Below are positions 1 through 7,798 of a DNA stretch of 15,393 bases, piece by piece. A program made the translations under genes and the position numbers. Below the pieces are notes generated by a model. That model saw only the letters and a program-made list of their open reading frames with translations. It was not told where the DNA came from and made no database searches. The stretch is from positions 1-15,393 of the forward strand of contig CAYREE010000044.1 in assembly GCA_964423225.1 (NCBI GenBank). Direction: 5' to 3'. The stretch is from CAYREE01 sp964423225. Its GTDB lineage: Archaea > Altiarchaeota > Altiarchaeia > IMC4 > SCGC-AAA252-I15. Within the stretch, counting starts at the first letter, position 1. Each line of letters opens with the position of its first letter.

Positions 1-92
1 GGCATAATATCCCAGATCTTTCTTGCTAAGTCTGTCTTATGGAGTTTAGCCTCAATTTCCAGTCCATCAATTCTGATCTTGATCTTGTCCAT
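1..92 (-). CDS. Cyclophilin-like fold protein, N-terminal fragment (partial)
   Basis: Reading leftwards from an ATG at 90-92, the frame stays open to the window edge and gives about 30 residues. They start MDKIKIRIDGLEIEAKLHKT and continue with LARKIWDIMP. The pattern of a short basic beta strand, a G-x-E-I-E-A-x-L strand, and then a T-x-x-A-R-x-I-W-x-x-(L/M)-P helix resembles the start of the small cyclophilin-like proteins (PF04126/TM1367 type) found in archaea and bacteria, whose biochemical role is largely unknown. The assignment rests on this N-terminal pattern only. The start lies 33 bases after the stop of the methyltransferase gene on the same strand, so the gene may be the third member of the radical SAM-methyltransferase operon. 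I see no Shine-Dalgarno site. Confidence 0.5.
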   Translation of the reverse strand, partial: MDKIKIRIDGLEIEAKLHKTDLARKIWDIM

Positions 93-125
93 TGTAAAGA
101 CTATCTTATCTTTGTGTCTTGCAAT

Positions 126-1073
126 CTATTTTCTAGCGATAACCCGCATATTCGAGGTTTTAAATCCTGTTAATAGTCTCAGCATGTCAAATCCTGCGAA
201 GAAGCTGAGAAGCAGCGGATTTTTAAAATAGAAGAATGATACTATTGATCTTGGGAATTTCTTATCGAAGGCTAAGTTGTGTAGTGAATGTATCCAGAAT
301 ACGGGGCTTAAAAGGCTCTTCACGGTTATTTGATTGAATCCAACTTCTTTGAGTGCATTTCTAATGGATTTTTCATTGAAAATATTGAAGTGGCGTGGGA
401 AATGATATCCCCCCCAATATTTTCCCTTAAACAATCGGAAGTCAAGTGATGGTATTGATGGAGTCTCAAGAATGAGGACTCCATCCTTTCTCAAGGCCCT
501 GTGAGTCTTACTTAATACTTTTATGGGATCAAATACATGTTCGATAAGCTGTTGCATGATAATTATATCAAATTTGTTTTCAGGCAGTTCAACATCATCT
601 ATAGATCCTTTGATAAAATGTATCCCTTCTTTTTCAGCTATTTTTCCAGCTGTTTCATCGAGATCAACACCATATAGCATCCATTTTGATTTATCATCTT
701 TTTTGAATAATCTTAATAGTCGTCCATCACCGCATCCGACATCAAGGACTGTTTTATCAAGTCCAACCATATTTCTTGCAAGTTCAACTATCTTAAAATC
801 TATCATTTCTTTAGCTTTGTTAGCAATCTTGTTTTTTCCTTTTTTCTCAAAGTCATAAGAGTAATAGTTGTTCGGATAGATGACTCCTAAGTTTTCTTTT
901 CTTGGCCTTGGATTCAAGTATGTGTGAGAGCATTCATTGCATTGTACCATTGTCCATTCGTCATTGGAGACCATGTATTCATAGTCCTTGCCTGTTGTTA
1001 ATATTGTTTGTTCTTTTGATTTGCATACACAGCAGTCAACCCTGTCAGATGCGATCTTTTTTTGTTCATTCAT
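126..1073 (-). CDS. Class I SAM-dependent methyltransferase with N-terminal zinc ribbon
   Basis: 315 residues. An N-terminal zinc ribbon (C14-x2-C17 with C45-x2-C48, the latter followed by Y-L-N-P-R-P) precedes a Rossmann-type methyltransferase domain of the Methyltransf_23 kind. The SAM motif I VLDVGCGDG is at 109-117, the acidic ribose-binding residue is D137 (YGVDLD), and motif IV-like QQLIEHV is at 174-180. These are followed by HRALRKDGVLILETP and a Y-H-F-P-R-H-F motif near 223-229. The last 60 residues are hydrophobic and aromatic and could sit on the membrane. Family members often lie in polysaccharide or natural-product loci, but the substrate cannot be read here. The ATG overlaps the stop of the upstream radical SAM gene (shared bases ATGAATGA), so the two are almost certainly translationally coupled and may act in sequence. 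Confidence 0.85.
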   Translation of the reverse strand: MNEQKKIASDRVDCCVCKSKEQTILTTGKDYEYMVSNDEWTMVQCNECSHTYLNPRPRKENLGVIYPNNYYSYDFEKKGKNKIANKAKEMIDFKIVELARNMVGLDKTVLDVGCGDGRLLRLFKKDDKSKWMLYGVDLDETAGKIAEKEGIHFIKGSIDDVELPENKFDIIIMQQLIEHVFDPIKVLSKTHRALRKDGVLILETPSIPSLDFRLFKGKYWGGYHFPRHFNIFNEKSIRNALKEVGFNQITVKSLLSPVFWIHSLHNLAFDKKFPRSIVSFFYFKNPLLLSFFAGFDMLRLLTGFKTSNMRVIARK

Positions 1074-2118
1074 CGAATATTCCCTCTATCTGCTTGTATG
1101 AGACTGGCGCGGTATCGTGTTTCGTTATCTGTTTCATGTATTTCTCTATGAATTCTTTGTCTTCAGCAGCTATGCATATGTTCTCGTATTTTTTGAGTTT
1201 TTTAACCTCTAACATTCTCTCTCTTATATTCTTTATTGTTTCTTCTCGTATGTTTCCAAATGAGATGTGGATGTATGGACAGCTTATCACTTCACCATAG
1301 CTTGTAACATAGATTTTTTCAGTTGCCGCTCCACAGCCTGTCGTCCAGTAATTTGTCTCCCAATCCCTCCGGGCATTCGGGTAATGGGGTAGAATCTCCT
1401 TGTCAAGGTATTCAGAGTCATCCTTGGTAAAAAGATAATCTTCGTTTTCCATAGCCCTCCCAGCCGGTGCGATAATTGCTAATAATAGGAGTATATGATT
1501 GTTTTTAGAGTAATCTAATAGCCTTATCAATCCTTTGCTCCTGAGGCTTTCATGTGTGACAGTTGTCACAATGGATACTTTCATATTGTTCTTCATGCAT
1601 AGCTTTATTGCTTCCATCGACTTTTCATATGCGCCATCCATACCCCTAAAGTTGTCGTGTTCCTGTGGTTCTCCATTATCCAGGCTTACAACGATTACAT
1701 CCACTCCCGATTCTTTAAGCTTTATTATCTTTTCCTCATCGAGTAATGTAGCATTAGTGGCGACCGTGATGATGTTTTTCTTTGGGTGTAGAGCTTTTAT
1801 TATGTCAAATATCTCTGGATTGCATAGTGGTTCTCCTCCAGTCAGTTGGAATACGAGAGATCCGAGTTCATTGCATTGATCTGCGACATTCTCCCATTCT
1901 TTTATTGTCAATGGTTTATCATTTTTTTTAAAATCTGATGCAAAACAATGTTCACATTTTAAGTTGCATTCCGTCGACATGTTAATATCAACATGTCGTA
2001 GCTTCTTTTTTCCAAAGAGAATAATGCCAATCATATTCTTGATAAGACGTATCATGAATCGTGGCTTATCCAGGACCAGACCATATCTAAGATTTATTAG
2101 GAATCGTTTTATCTTCAT
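1066..2118 (-). CDS. Radical SAM protein with SPASM-like C-terminal cysteines
   Basis: 350 residues. The radical SAM [4Fe-4S] motif C51-x3-C55-x2-C58 lies in STECNLKCEHCF, and the SAM-binding GGEP is at 94-97. Partial TIM-barrel strands follow (IITVATNATL near 116-125, VIVVSLDNGEPQEHD near 141-155). The C-terminal part carries C262 (TTGCGAATEKIYV), C280 (GEVISCPY) followed by a G-N-I motif at 288-290, and C315. This resembles a shortened SPASM or twitch domain that could hold an auxiliary iron-sulfur cluster. The N-terminal 40 residues are basic and hydrophobic (IKNMIGIILFG), suggesting membrane association. Such enzymes modify peptides, sugars or lipids; the substrate is not evident. It is the first gene of a minus-strand operon and overlaps the methyltransferase by 8 bases. 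No Shine-Dalgarno site is visible. Confidence 0.85.
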   Translation of the reverse strand: MKIKRFLINLRYGLVLDKPRFMIRLIKNMIGIILFGKKKLRHVDINMSTECNLKCEHCFASDFKKNDKPLTIKEWENVADQCNELGSLVFQLTGGEPLCNPEIFDIIKALHPKKNIITVATNATLLDEEKIIKLKESGVDVIVVSLDNGEPQEHDNFRGMDGAYEKSMEAIKLCMKNNMKVSIVTTVTHESLRSKGLIRLLDYSKNNHILLLLAIIAPAGRAMENEDYLFTKDDSEYLDKEILPHYPNARRDWETNYWTTGCGAATEKIYVTSYGEVISCPYIHISFGNIREETIKNIRERMLEVKKLKKYENICIAAEDKEFIEKYMKQITKHDTAPVSYKQIEGIFDE

Positions 2119-2200
2119 GTCTATATCTTATTATTGGGATACTAAAATAAACAGTTAGATAAAGTCTTTAATTTTTCTTTATTTATCGTTATTTCATTAT

Positions 2201-2929
2201 ATGGGCTCTGAGAATGGTAAGATCTTTGAGATAATTAAGAAGATACGTGAGGATCCATCTAGTATTGCCCTATTGTTCTCGAACTTATTCATGATATTTC
2301 TTGCGATAGTCGAACAGTGGAATCTGTTGATCGTCTTATTTATATATTGGTGTCAAAGCATCATTATTGGGTTTTACAACTTTCTACGGATACTTACTCT
2401 ACGGGACTTTACGACTGAAGAAGTGCAGATGAATAACAAACCAGTGGACGTATCCACTAAAACAAAAATTACTGTTTCAATCTTTTTTCTTATACATTAT
2501 GGGATTTTTCATCTTGCCTATGCTTTTGTCATCGTCGGTTTCGGAATATTTGTTATCAAACCATCGCTTATCCAACTACTATTCATGATATTGGCAATAA
2601 CCGTGTTCTTCATCAACCACGGGTTTTCTTATTATCATAACCATAGGCAAGACCTTGAAAGAAAACCTAATATTGGGAGTCTAATGATTATGCCCTATGC
2701 TAGGATCATTCCAATGCATTTCACAATCTTATTCGGCGGATTCTTCTTCATGTTTGGATCATTCATATATCTATTCGCATCATTTGTAATCGGAGAGGCT
2801 TTAGCAGGGTATTTAAAATTTTTAGGGATAACTCTGGTACTTGTCTTTTTTCTCTTGCTTAAGACATTAGCAGATCTATTAATGCATGTATTAGAACACA
2901 ATCCTGAGTTGTTGAAAAAAAATAAATAA
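2201..2929 (+). CDS. DUF6498-type multi-pass membrane protein
   Basis: 242 residues with about six hydrophobic segments (roughly 22-38, 41-60, 90-116, 122-140, 170-197 and 205-228). The motifs Y-W-C-Q-S-I-I-I-G-F-Y-N (49-60), P-M-H-F-T-I-L-F-G (171-179) and the C-terminal K-T-L-A-D-L-L-M-H-V-L-E-H (221-233) are what I recall of the DUF6498 family of archaeal and bacterial membrane proteins, which has no assigned function. The conserved His and Asp/Glu residues near membrane edges could bind a metal, but that is speculation. The gene stands alone on the plus strand. It is divergent from the radical SAM gene (82-base gap) and converges on the metallophosphoesterase with only 12 bases between stops. 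No Shine-Dalgarno site is present and the leader is AT-rich, consistent with leaderless translation from the ATG at 2201. Confidence 0.7.
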   Translation: MGSENGKIFEIIKKIREDPSSIALLFSNLFMIFLAIVEQWNLLIVLFIYWCQSIIIGFYNFLRILTLRDFTTEEVQMNNKPVDVSTKTKITVSIFFLIHYGIFHLAYAFVIVGFGIFVIKPSLIQLLFMILAITVFFINHGFSYYHNHRQDLERKPNIGSLMIMPYARIIPMHFTILFGGFFFMFGSFIYLFASFVIGEALAGYLKFLGITLVLVFFLLLKTLADLLMHVLEHNPELLKKNK

Positions 2930-2941
2930 TTTAAATTAATC

Positions 2942-3772
2942 TTAATTTGTAGTATTGTTAAACTCAAGTATTGTTATCTCTGGTTTTGCGAAGAACCTCA
3001 GTGGAAGGCCTGTTGTTCCAATACCCTTTGTTACAATCACTTGTGTAATGTTTGTTTTGATCATACCTGAAATGTATTTTTGACCGTATTCAGTTGTCTG
3101 GAATGGAGCCCATAATCCAAAGAGTGTTATCTGTCCGCCGTGAGTATGTCCAGCTAAGACCAGATCGATCTTATCAGATGTTATTTGTTCAGCATAATCT
3201 GGATTATGCGTGAGTAATATCACAAAGTCGTCAAGTTTAACGCCATTTAATGTTGGTTCTATCTCCTGGGTGGATTCCCAGAGGTCTCCAACACCCCCGA
3301 TCCTCATCCTATCCTCATCAATATTCCACCAGATGGCCTTGTTATCCAGAAGTTCTACTCCGGCATCGTTTAATCCCTGTTCTGAAAGTCTTCTGCTTAT
3401 CCAATGTTCATGGTTTCCTAATACACCATATACTCCAAAACTTGCATCGAGTCTTTTCAATTCATTCATGCATGTTTCAATCTCTTTTTGGCCGGTTAAT
3501 CCCTTAGTGAGGTAGTCTCCTCCTAGAAAGATGATGTCTGGTCCTATCTTATTAATTGTTTCTACAACACTTCTCACCCTTGTTGTTGAGAAGAAAGGGC
3601 CGCAATGCAGGTCTGATATGAAGACGGCTTTTTTCCCATTAAATGATTCTGGGATATCGGAGTCATATATCGTATATTGTTTTGTCTCTGTTAGATATGG
3701 TTCGATTGCAGAGTATATTATGCATATGCCTGTGATGTTTATAATGAAAAATATAAGTATTTTTTTGTTCAT
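2942..3772 (-). CDS. Membrane-anchored YkuE/YaeI-type metallophosphoesterase
   Basis: 276 residues. One N-terminal membrane segment (about 5-23) is followed by a calcineurin-like phosphoesterase domain with all metal-ligand motifs: D54-L-H56 (FISDLHCG), GGD at 84-86, GNHEH at 119-123, H189 (LLTHNPDYA) and G-H209-T-H211-G-G-Q. The DLHxG and GHTHGGQ versions of these motifs are typical of the YkuE/YaeI branch, whose members are anchored at the outer face of the membrane and hydrolyse phosphodiester or phosphate bonds. The natural substrate is uncertain, especially in archaea, which lack lipid A. It is the last gene of a three-gene operon; its ATG lies 6 bases after the stop of the preceding small membrane protein. 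All catalytic residues are present, so it should be active. Confidence 0.85.
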   Translation of the reverse strand: MNKKILIFFIINITGICIIYSAIEPYLTETKQYTIYDSDIPESFNGKKAVFISDLHCGPFFSTTRVRSVVETINKIGPDIIFLGGDYLTKGLTGQKEIETCMNELKRLDASFGVYGVLGNHEHWISRRLSEQGLNDAGVELLDNKAIWWNIDEDRMRIGGVGDLWESTQEIEPTLNGVKLDDFVILLTHNPDYAEQITSDKIDLVLAGHTHGGQITLFGLWAPFQTTEYGQKYISGMIKTNITQVIVTKGIGTTGLPLRFFAKPEITILEFNNTTN

Positions 3773-3778
3773 TGTATC

Positions 3779-4039
3779 TTAGAGATAATCGTATAATCCT
3801 AGGATTCCTATGAGGATGAAGAGGATTGATGTTAAAGCATATCCACAGACTAGGAATTTTCTGCAATTTTCTTCCTGTTTTTCTTGTTTGTATATATTTT
3901 TTACTATGTATTGGAAGACAAATGCGAATACGCCCTCGTTTATCCACCAGTTGAATATTTTTTTCTCGAATCTTAGGCTAAAGTAGAATAAGAGGCTGAG
4001 AAAGCCGAATATTAGGCATGCGATAAATAATCCATCCAT
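3779..4039 (-). CDS. Small two-helix membrane protein
   Basis: 86 residues, family not recognised. Hydrophobic segments lie at about 3-21 (FIACLIFGFLSLLFYFSL) and 63-85 (FLVCGYALTSILFILIGILG). Between them is an amphipathic stretch with W-W, F-A-F-V-F-Q-Y and a charged K-Q-E-K-Q-E-E loop, so the likely topology is a helical hairpin. The ATG at 4037-4039 is 13 bases after the stop of the upstream membrane protein gene, and the stop is 6 bases before the metallophosphoesterase start. This tight spacing indicates an operon and hints that the protein assists or localises the phosphoesterase. No enzymatic motif is visible. Confidence 0.65.
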   Translation of the reverse strand: MDGLFIACLIFGFLSLLFYFSLRFEKKIFNWWINEGVFAFVFQYIVKNIYKQEKQEENCRKFLVCGYALTSILFILIGILGLYDYL

Positions 4040-4052
4040 TTTTTTATAAATT

Positions 4053-4433
4053 TTATTTATTCTTGATTGAATACCCTAGGCCGATCGTATATGTTGGTAT
4101 TGCCAGATATCTTAGGCCAATTTCTTTGAAGTATTGTGATAGTGTCATCGGGAAGAATCCTGAGGTCACCATTATAATGTCGAGTCCCCAGTTGATAGCA
4201 AGCCAGCAAAATCCTATCAGGATCCCTTCATTCAAATGGTTTTCTTTAACTTCTTTGAAGTATTTGACGGCCATTATGACGCCAGTGAACGTGGCTATGA
4301 CTATCATTATTGTTTTGAAGAATTCTTTTTCGATTAGCAGGTTTCCCTGGGAATCCATTAGTGGAAATCCAGCAAGGAATGGGACAACCCAGATTATCAG
4401 ACCATAGTAGATTATCTTCAAGTTTTTATCCAT
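4053..4433 (-). CDS. Four-helix membrane protein of unknown function
   Basis: 126 residues from the ATG at 4431-4433 (MDKNLKIIYYGLIIWVVPFL). The frame could be extended 11 codons upstream to a TTG at 4464-4466, but the ATG start puts the first membrane helix right after a short basic N-terminus, so I prefer it. Hydrophobic segments lie at about 6-24, 40-58, 74-92 and 105-122. Distinctive residues are W-V-V-P-F in helix 1, W-L-A-I-N-W-G-L-D in helix 3, and a Y-x-x-x-I-G-L-R-Y-L-x-I-P-x-Y-T-I-G-L-G-Y motif at the end. It looks like the short four-helix hypothetical proteins common in methanogen-like archaea, but I cannot name a family. It is the first gene of the operon with the 86-residue membrane protein and the metallophosphoesterase. 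A TATA-like TTTTTATC lies upstream near 4467-4474. Confidence 0.65.
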   Translation of the reverse strand: MDKNLKIIYYGLIIWVVPFLAGFPLMDSQGNLLIEKEFFKTIMIVIATFTGVIMAVKYFKEVKENHLNEGILIGFCWLAINWGLDIIMVTSGFFPMTLSQYFKEIGLRYLAIPTYTIGLGYSIKNK

Positions 4434-4487
4434 ACTATCCGCTCTATTAGAAAATAGTAGATCCAAGATAAAAATGCTCTATGTAAC

Positions 4488-5756
4488 TTAATTGCATTTC
4501 GCTCGCTGGGCTTGGTATAATGGTTTATATTGTTCTGCTTTTTCTAGTGGTCCGTGTCCTACTCCGAATCCTGGGAAGAATATCCTTTCTGCCCCTGCAT
4601 TAAATGCTCCTGTGACTGATGTGTCTATATCATCCATCCTCTGGAATTCTGCCTCGGTCACCCAGATCGGCTTGTCAACCCCGTGTTTCGACATTATCTT
4701 CTTGACATCTCTGACATTCAGGGTGGATACATCACCATAGTTGATGAAATGGATGTTGGCGATATCAATGTATTTTCCACCACCAAGCTTGAATACTTCA
4801 TCCCAGTATCGTGTGGGTTCGTCATGGTTTCCGGATGCACCACCTTGAACGATCTTACATCTTGGGCAAGCTTTTTTTATCGCCTCATGGGATGCTTTTA
4901 GTATCTCAAGGTATTCAGCAGGCTTTCCCTTGAAGAAGCATAGGTTGCCTCCCTGCATGGATGGTTCGTTTAATATCTCATAATACCACATTGGAATCAT
5001 TAATCCATTCATATCCTCGAATCCATCACCATCGTATCTTTCAACAAGCCTGGTTAAGAATTCCTTATAATCCTCCATATCACAGGGTATGCAACGCATC
5101 TTTGGGATGCCGTCTGCCATGCCTACATCCTCTTTTCCTTTTGTATAATCTATACCTGGTTCCTTTTTGAAATCCTTGTTATTGTCTTTCATCATTTCTT
5201 TACCAGGTTTCCCTGTCCTGGGATAGAATATGTCTCTCTCAGAAACCTGACAACTATAATCATGGCAGGATTCTTGATCCCAGTCGGCGAAAGGCCAGAT
5301 CGTAGCCAATATTCCAACCTTGTTTTCCTGGGCTTTTTTCACGTACTCGTCGATCACATTAAAATTAAATTCTCCTTTTTTCTCTTCAATGTATCCCCAG
5401 GCAAATGGGCCTGGATGTGGTCTAACCCATCCTCCACCGACCTGGGGGATGGCATCTATCTCTTCTGGCATGCCTGCTGAAAAACCAATACAGTTATTCT
5501 GTAGATCTTCTGATATCTCAAGCGTCCTAGGTATCGTAGTTGTGGATGTGCTTATCGTGGTTGTAGTATCTATCTCACTCCTAGTTGTAGTGGTTGTATC
5601 AATCGAGATCGTGGTTGGCTCTCTTATCGTCGTCTGGGTAGTTATGCTTGTAGACTTTTTTTGTTGACTGATAGGATTTTCTTTTCCATTATATTCAATG
5701 CATCCAAGCACGGAAAAAAACAAGATGACTATAATAAATGAGCACGTCTGTCTCAT
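4488..5756 (-). CDS. Surface lipoprotein-like clan GH-A glycoside hydrolase
   Basis: 422 residues from the ATG at 5754-5756. An in-frame ATG at 5811-5813 would add 19 residues, but the internal start gives a standard signal sequence (M-R-Q-T-C, hydrophobic SFIIVILFFSVL, then a lipobox-like V-L-G-C at 16-19), so C19 is the probable lipid-anchored residue. A Thr-rich linker with several TTTT runs (about 35-75) leads to a TIM-barrel domain. The acid/base motif Y-Y-E-I-L-N-E-P (E264) and the nucleophile motif W-V-T-E-A-E-F (E368 most likely, or E370) are those of clan GH-A retaining hydrolases such as GH5, GH39 and related families. Additional Cys pairs (C-H-D-Y-S-C, C-I-P-C, C-P-R-C) suggest disulfides outside the cell. 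The glycan substrate cannot be deduced. The gene is downstream of the cysteine-repeat membrane protein on the same strand but probably has its own promoter. Confidence 0.75.
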   Translation of the reverse strand: MRQTCSFIIVILFFSVLGCIEYNGKENPISQQKKSTSITTQTTIREPTTISIDTTTTTRSEIDTTTTISTSTTTIPRTLEISEDLQNNCIGFSAGMPEEIDAIPQVGGGWVRPHPGPFAWGYIEEKKGEFNFNVIDEYVKKAQENKVGILATIWPFADWDQESCHDYSCQVSERDIFYPRTGKPGKEMMKDNNKDFKKEPGIDYTKGKEDVGMADGIPKMRCIPCDMEDYKEFLTRLVERYDGDGFEDMNGLMIPMWYYEILNEPSMQGGNLCFFKGKPAEYLEILKASHEAIKKACPRCKIVQGGASGNHDEPTRYWDEVFKLGGGKYIDIANIHFINYGDVSTLNVRDVKKIMSKHGVDKPIWVTEAEFQRMDDIDTSVTGAFNAGAERIFFPGFGVGHGPLEKAEQYKPLYQAQRAKCN

Positions 5757-5866
5757 AATAGTAAATAGTATTAATTGAATAAAGACTTGTTTTAATAGGG
5801 TTTTCTCCAACATTAAAGTCTAATTAATCTTGTGGTGGGAGAAACATTGATCATTCTATTCATAAT

Positions 5867-5874
5867 AAAAAAAA
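5867..5874 (-). terminator. Oligo-T terminator after the cysteine-repeat surface protein
   Basis: An A8 run on the plus strand is a T8 tract on the minus strand, 20 bases after the stop codon of the 596-residue protein and just after a C-rich stretch (CCCCCC). Archaeal RNA polymerase stops efficiently at such oligo-T tracts. No strong stem is needed, and I do not see one. Confidence 0.5.
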
Positions 5875-5894
5875 TGGGGGGTGGTGGTAACGTT

Positions 5895-7685
5895 TCATCC
5901 GTTACCGCATGCGCATCCTTGTCCCCGTATCATGCAGACTTGTCCAGCATCACAAGATCCTGTCGTACAAGAATTAGGATCTGTTATACTAGCGCAAGGT
6001 GTTTGTGGAAAGTCTTTTGGCCCGCATTGTTCATGACAGAATCCTTCACAGCATACGAGTCCTTCACAGCACTGCATGAAATCACAGGGAGCATCTATTG
6101 TAGCGCATAATGGAAGGGCCTTGATAGTTGTTGTCGGTTCTTCTGGTTCGGGTTCTGGGATATAACATGCGCAGTGGCCTGTATCCCCATCAATCTCGCA
6201 GACGCCTATCCTTCCCTCTATCTCGCATTCTCCATCGCATTGCTCTAGGTTTTGACATGGATCAGCTGGTTCGGGCTCTGGCTCATCTGGGATATAGCAG
6301 TTACATTCGCCTGTCTCGCCCTGTATCTCACATACTCCCATCATACCGTCTATCTCGCATTCTCCATCGCATTGCTCACGGAGTATGCATGGATCTTCTG
6401 GTTCGGGGTCTGGTTCAGGCGTATAACACTCGCATTTACCTGTGTCTCCTATGACTTCACATACTCCAATCTTCCCGTCTATCTCGCATTCCCCGTCACA
6501 TACTTCTCTATTCACACATGGATCGTCTGATGGTTCAGGGGTGTACTGAAGTCGGGTCATTAGGTCAAATCCTAGACACTCTCCTGATACTAGCATGAAT
6601 TTCACTAGGATTGGATGGTCATATGCTTGCTTTAGAACCAATGTTCCAACGTCACTATGTTTTTCTAGTATCGTCATATCACTCTGCCTGTAGACTTCAG
6701 CATCTACAGTCCCACTACCTGCCGTCTTTATGACTCTGAAAGAAAAGAAAAACCCGACTTTTCCAGGATCAAGTCCTATCCAGATATAATCTCCTTTCCG
6801 CATACCAAAGCCGCTTACAGTGAAGTTATAATCAAATTTCTTTTTTATGGCGCTTTTATTCTCAACATAGAATGTCATAAAGTATACTGGATTTTCTGCA
6901 CTACTCATGATCAGCTTCTTAAGTATCTTTTCATCATCACAAGCATTTTTCTTACCTCCGTAGAGACAGTCACATTTCTTTTCAGCATCGTTTTTAGCGC
7001 ATGTCCCGATCCTTCCGCCTTCAGCTATACAATACCCATCGCAACCTGGATAAGCACACTTTAGACTCCCGCTTGGATCGACGGGATCAAATTCAATTTT
7101 TTTCGGAGGTACAATATTTACTTGAATAGTTGTTGTTGTTAGTCTACTGTCTCGTATGGTAGTTGTTGTTCGTCTCCAATCAGATCCAGACTTTGGCTTA
7201 TCTGGATCGGTTTCAATGGTAGTGGTTGTCTTAGGCCTACCAGATCCTGAATCATCTCCTTTCGGACATGGTGGACAATCCTTTGGATCGCATTCTTTTG
7301 GATCACAGTCTTTACCTACACAATTACAGTCTGGGTCTTCACAATCGATTAAGCCATCACCGTCATTATCAACTCCATCTTCACAGTCTCGTTCAAAACA
7401 GATGCATAAAACACCTTCTTTCTCCCCGCCTCGGCTTGGATCACAATTGTAGACATTTGACCCGCCAACATTCTCCCCTTTATGAATAGATCCGCCCAAT
7501 ATGATGAATTTTAAGCCTAGAAGCAGTAATAAAATGATTATTATAACATTTAAGCCAATGAGAAGCAAATGAATTTTATTGCCTTTGTGCTTCTTCTCTG
7601 CCTGATCATTCTTGTTTTTTTGTTCTAAAGTTTTCCCCTCGATTTCATATAGTGATGTGTTTTTAGCATCCTCTTTTTCTTCCAT
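5895..7685 (-). CDS. Membrane-anchored extracellular protein with six-cysteine repeats
   Basis: 596 residues. A charged N-terminal segment and one membrane helix (about 38-64) suggest type II anchoring with the rest outside. In order: a motif C-E-D-G-V-D-N-D-G-D-G-L-I-D-C (101-115), seen in secreted proteins and probably Ca-binding; Cys/Asp-rich 120-140; three TTTTI linkers (153-187); a six-Cys unit at 210-240; a beta-rich Cys-poor domain (258-380); three more six-Cys units (388-430, 431-474, 475-517) separated by P-E-P-E-P hinges; and a knottin-like module (527-554) ending in further cysteines to 593. The start is fixed by a GAGGTGA site 7 bases upstream. It is divergent from the metalloprotease gene, which carries a copy of the same knottin-like module. 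No catalytic motif is seen, so a role in adhesion, binding or inhibition is inferred. Confidence 0.8.
   Translation of the reverse strand: MEEKEDAKNTSLYEIEGKTLEQKNKNDQAEKKHKGNKIHLLLIGLNVIIIILLLLLGLKFIILGGSIHKGENVGGSNVYNCDPSRGGEKEGVLCICFERDCEDGVDNDGDGLIDCEDPDCNCVGKDCDPKECDPKDCPPCPKGDDSGSGRPKTTTTIETDPDKPKSGSDWRRTTTTIRDSRLTTTTIQVNIVPPKKIEFDPVDPSGSLKCAYPGCDGYCIAEGGRIGTCAKNDAEKKCDCLYGGKKNACDDEKILKKLIMSSAENPVYFMTFYVENKSAIKKKFDYNFTVSGFGMRKGDYIWIGLDPGKVGFFFSFRVIKTAGSGTVDAEVYRQSDMTILEKHSDVGTLVLKQAYDHPILVKFMLVSGECLGFDLMTRLQYTPEPSDDPCVNREVCDGECEIDGKIGVCEVIGDTGKCECYTPEPDPEPEDPCILREQCDGECEIDGMMGVCEIQGETGECNCYIPDEPEPEPADPCQNLEQCDGECEIEGRIGVCEIDGDTGHCACYIPEPEPEEPTTTIKALPLCATIDAPCDFMQCCEGLVCCEGFCHEQCGPKDFPQTPCASITDPNSCTTGSCDAGQVCMIRGQGCACGNG
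6135..6524 (-). repeat. Three tandem 43-44-codon cysteine repeats
   Basis: Within the surface protein gene, units of 129, 132 and 129 bases start with a D-P-C codon triplet and share the pattern C-x5-C-x3-C-x8-C-x8-C-x-C, followed by a proline/glutamate hinge. At DNA level the segment ATCTCGCATTCTCCATCGCA recurs almost unchanged near 6219 and 6351 and in a diverged form near 6480. This suggests recent internal duplication of the two downstream copies. Confidence 0.85.
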
Positions 7686-7692
7686 ATTAAAT

Positions 7693-7699
7693 TCACCTC
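7693..7699 (-). promoter_or_regulatory. Shine-Dalgarno site GAGGTGA of the surface protein gene
   Basis: TCACCTC on the plus strand reads GAGGTGA on the minus strand, with a 7-base spacer to the ATG at 7683-7685. It decides the start of the 596-residue protein and shows that this organism uses Shine-Dalgarno initiation for at least some genes. The same heptamer precedes the 48-residue protein gene at 13574. Confidence 0.75.
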
Positions 7700-7731
7700 A
7701 AAGTAACAGTCAACCACAGACTTTTAAAGAA

Positions 7732-7773
7732 ATTTGTAAAGAGTAAATAAAAGTTACCTAAGGGATTTTTATT
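7732..7773. promoter_or_regulatory. Divergent promoter region between two surface-protein genes
   Basis: A TTTTAAA at 7732-7738 is placed to serve the minus-strand gene, giving a short leader that contains the GAGGTGA site. A TTTTTATT at 7766-7773 lies about 29 bases before the ATG at 7799 of the metalloprotease gene, which has no Shine-Dalgarno site, so that gene is probably leaderless. Box assignments come from spacing and AT content only. Confidence 0.35.
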
Positions 7774-7798
7774 GGCTTGTTTGTAATTTGTTTAAGAT

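Noticed and set aside
4434..4466. Eleven-codon N-terminal extension of the four-helix membrane protein from a TTG
   Set aside because: The extension (L-F-S-N-R-A-D-S) fits poorly before a membrane helix and has no ribosome site; the ATG at 4433 gives a usual start.
5757..5813. Nineteen-residue extension of the glycoside hydrolase from an upstream ATG
   Set aside because: It would place a second hydrophobic stretch before the signal peptide; the internal ATG gives a regular lipoprotein-type signal sequence.
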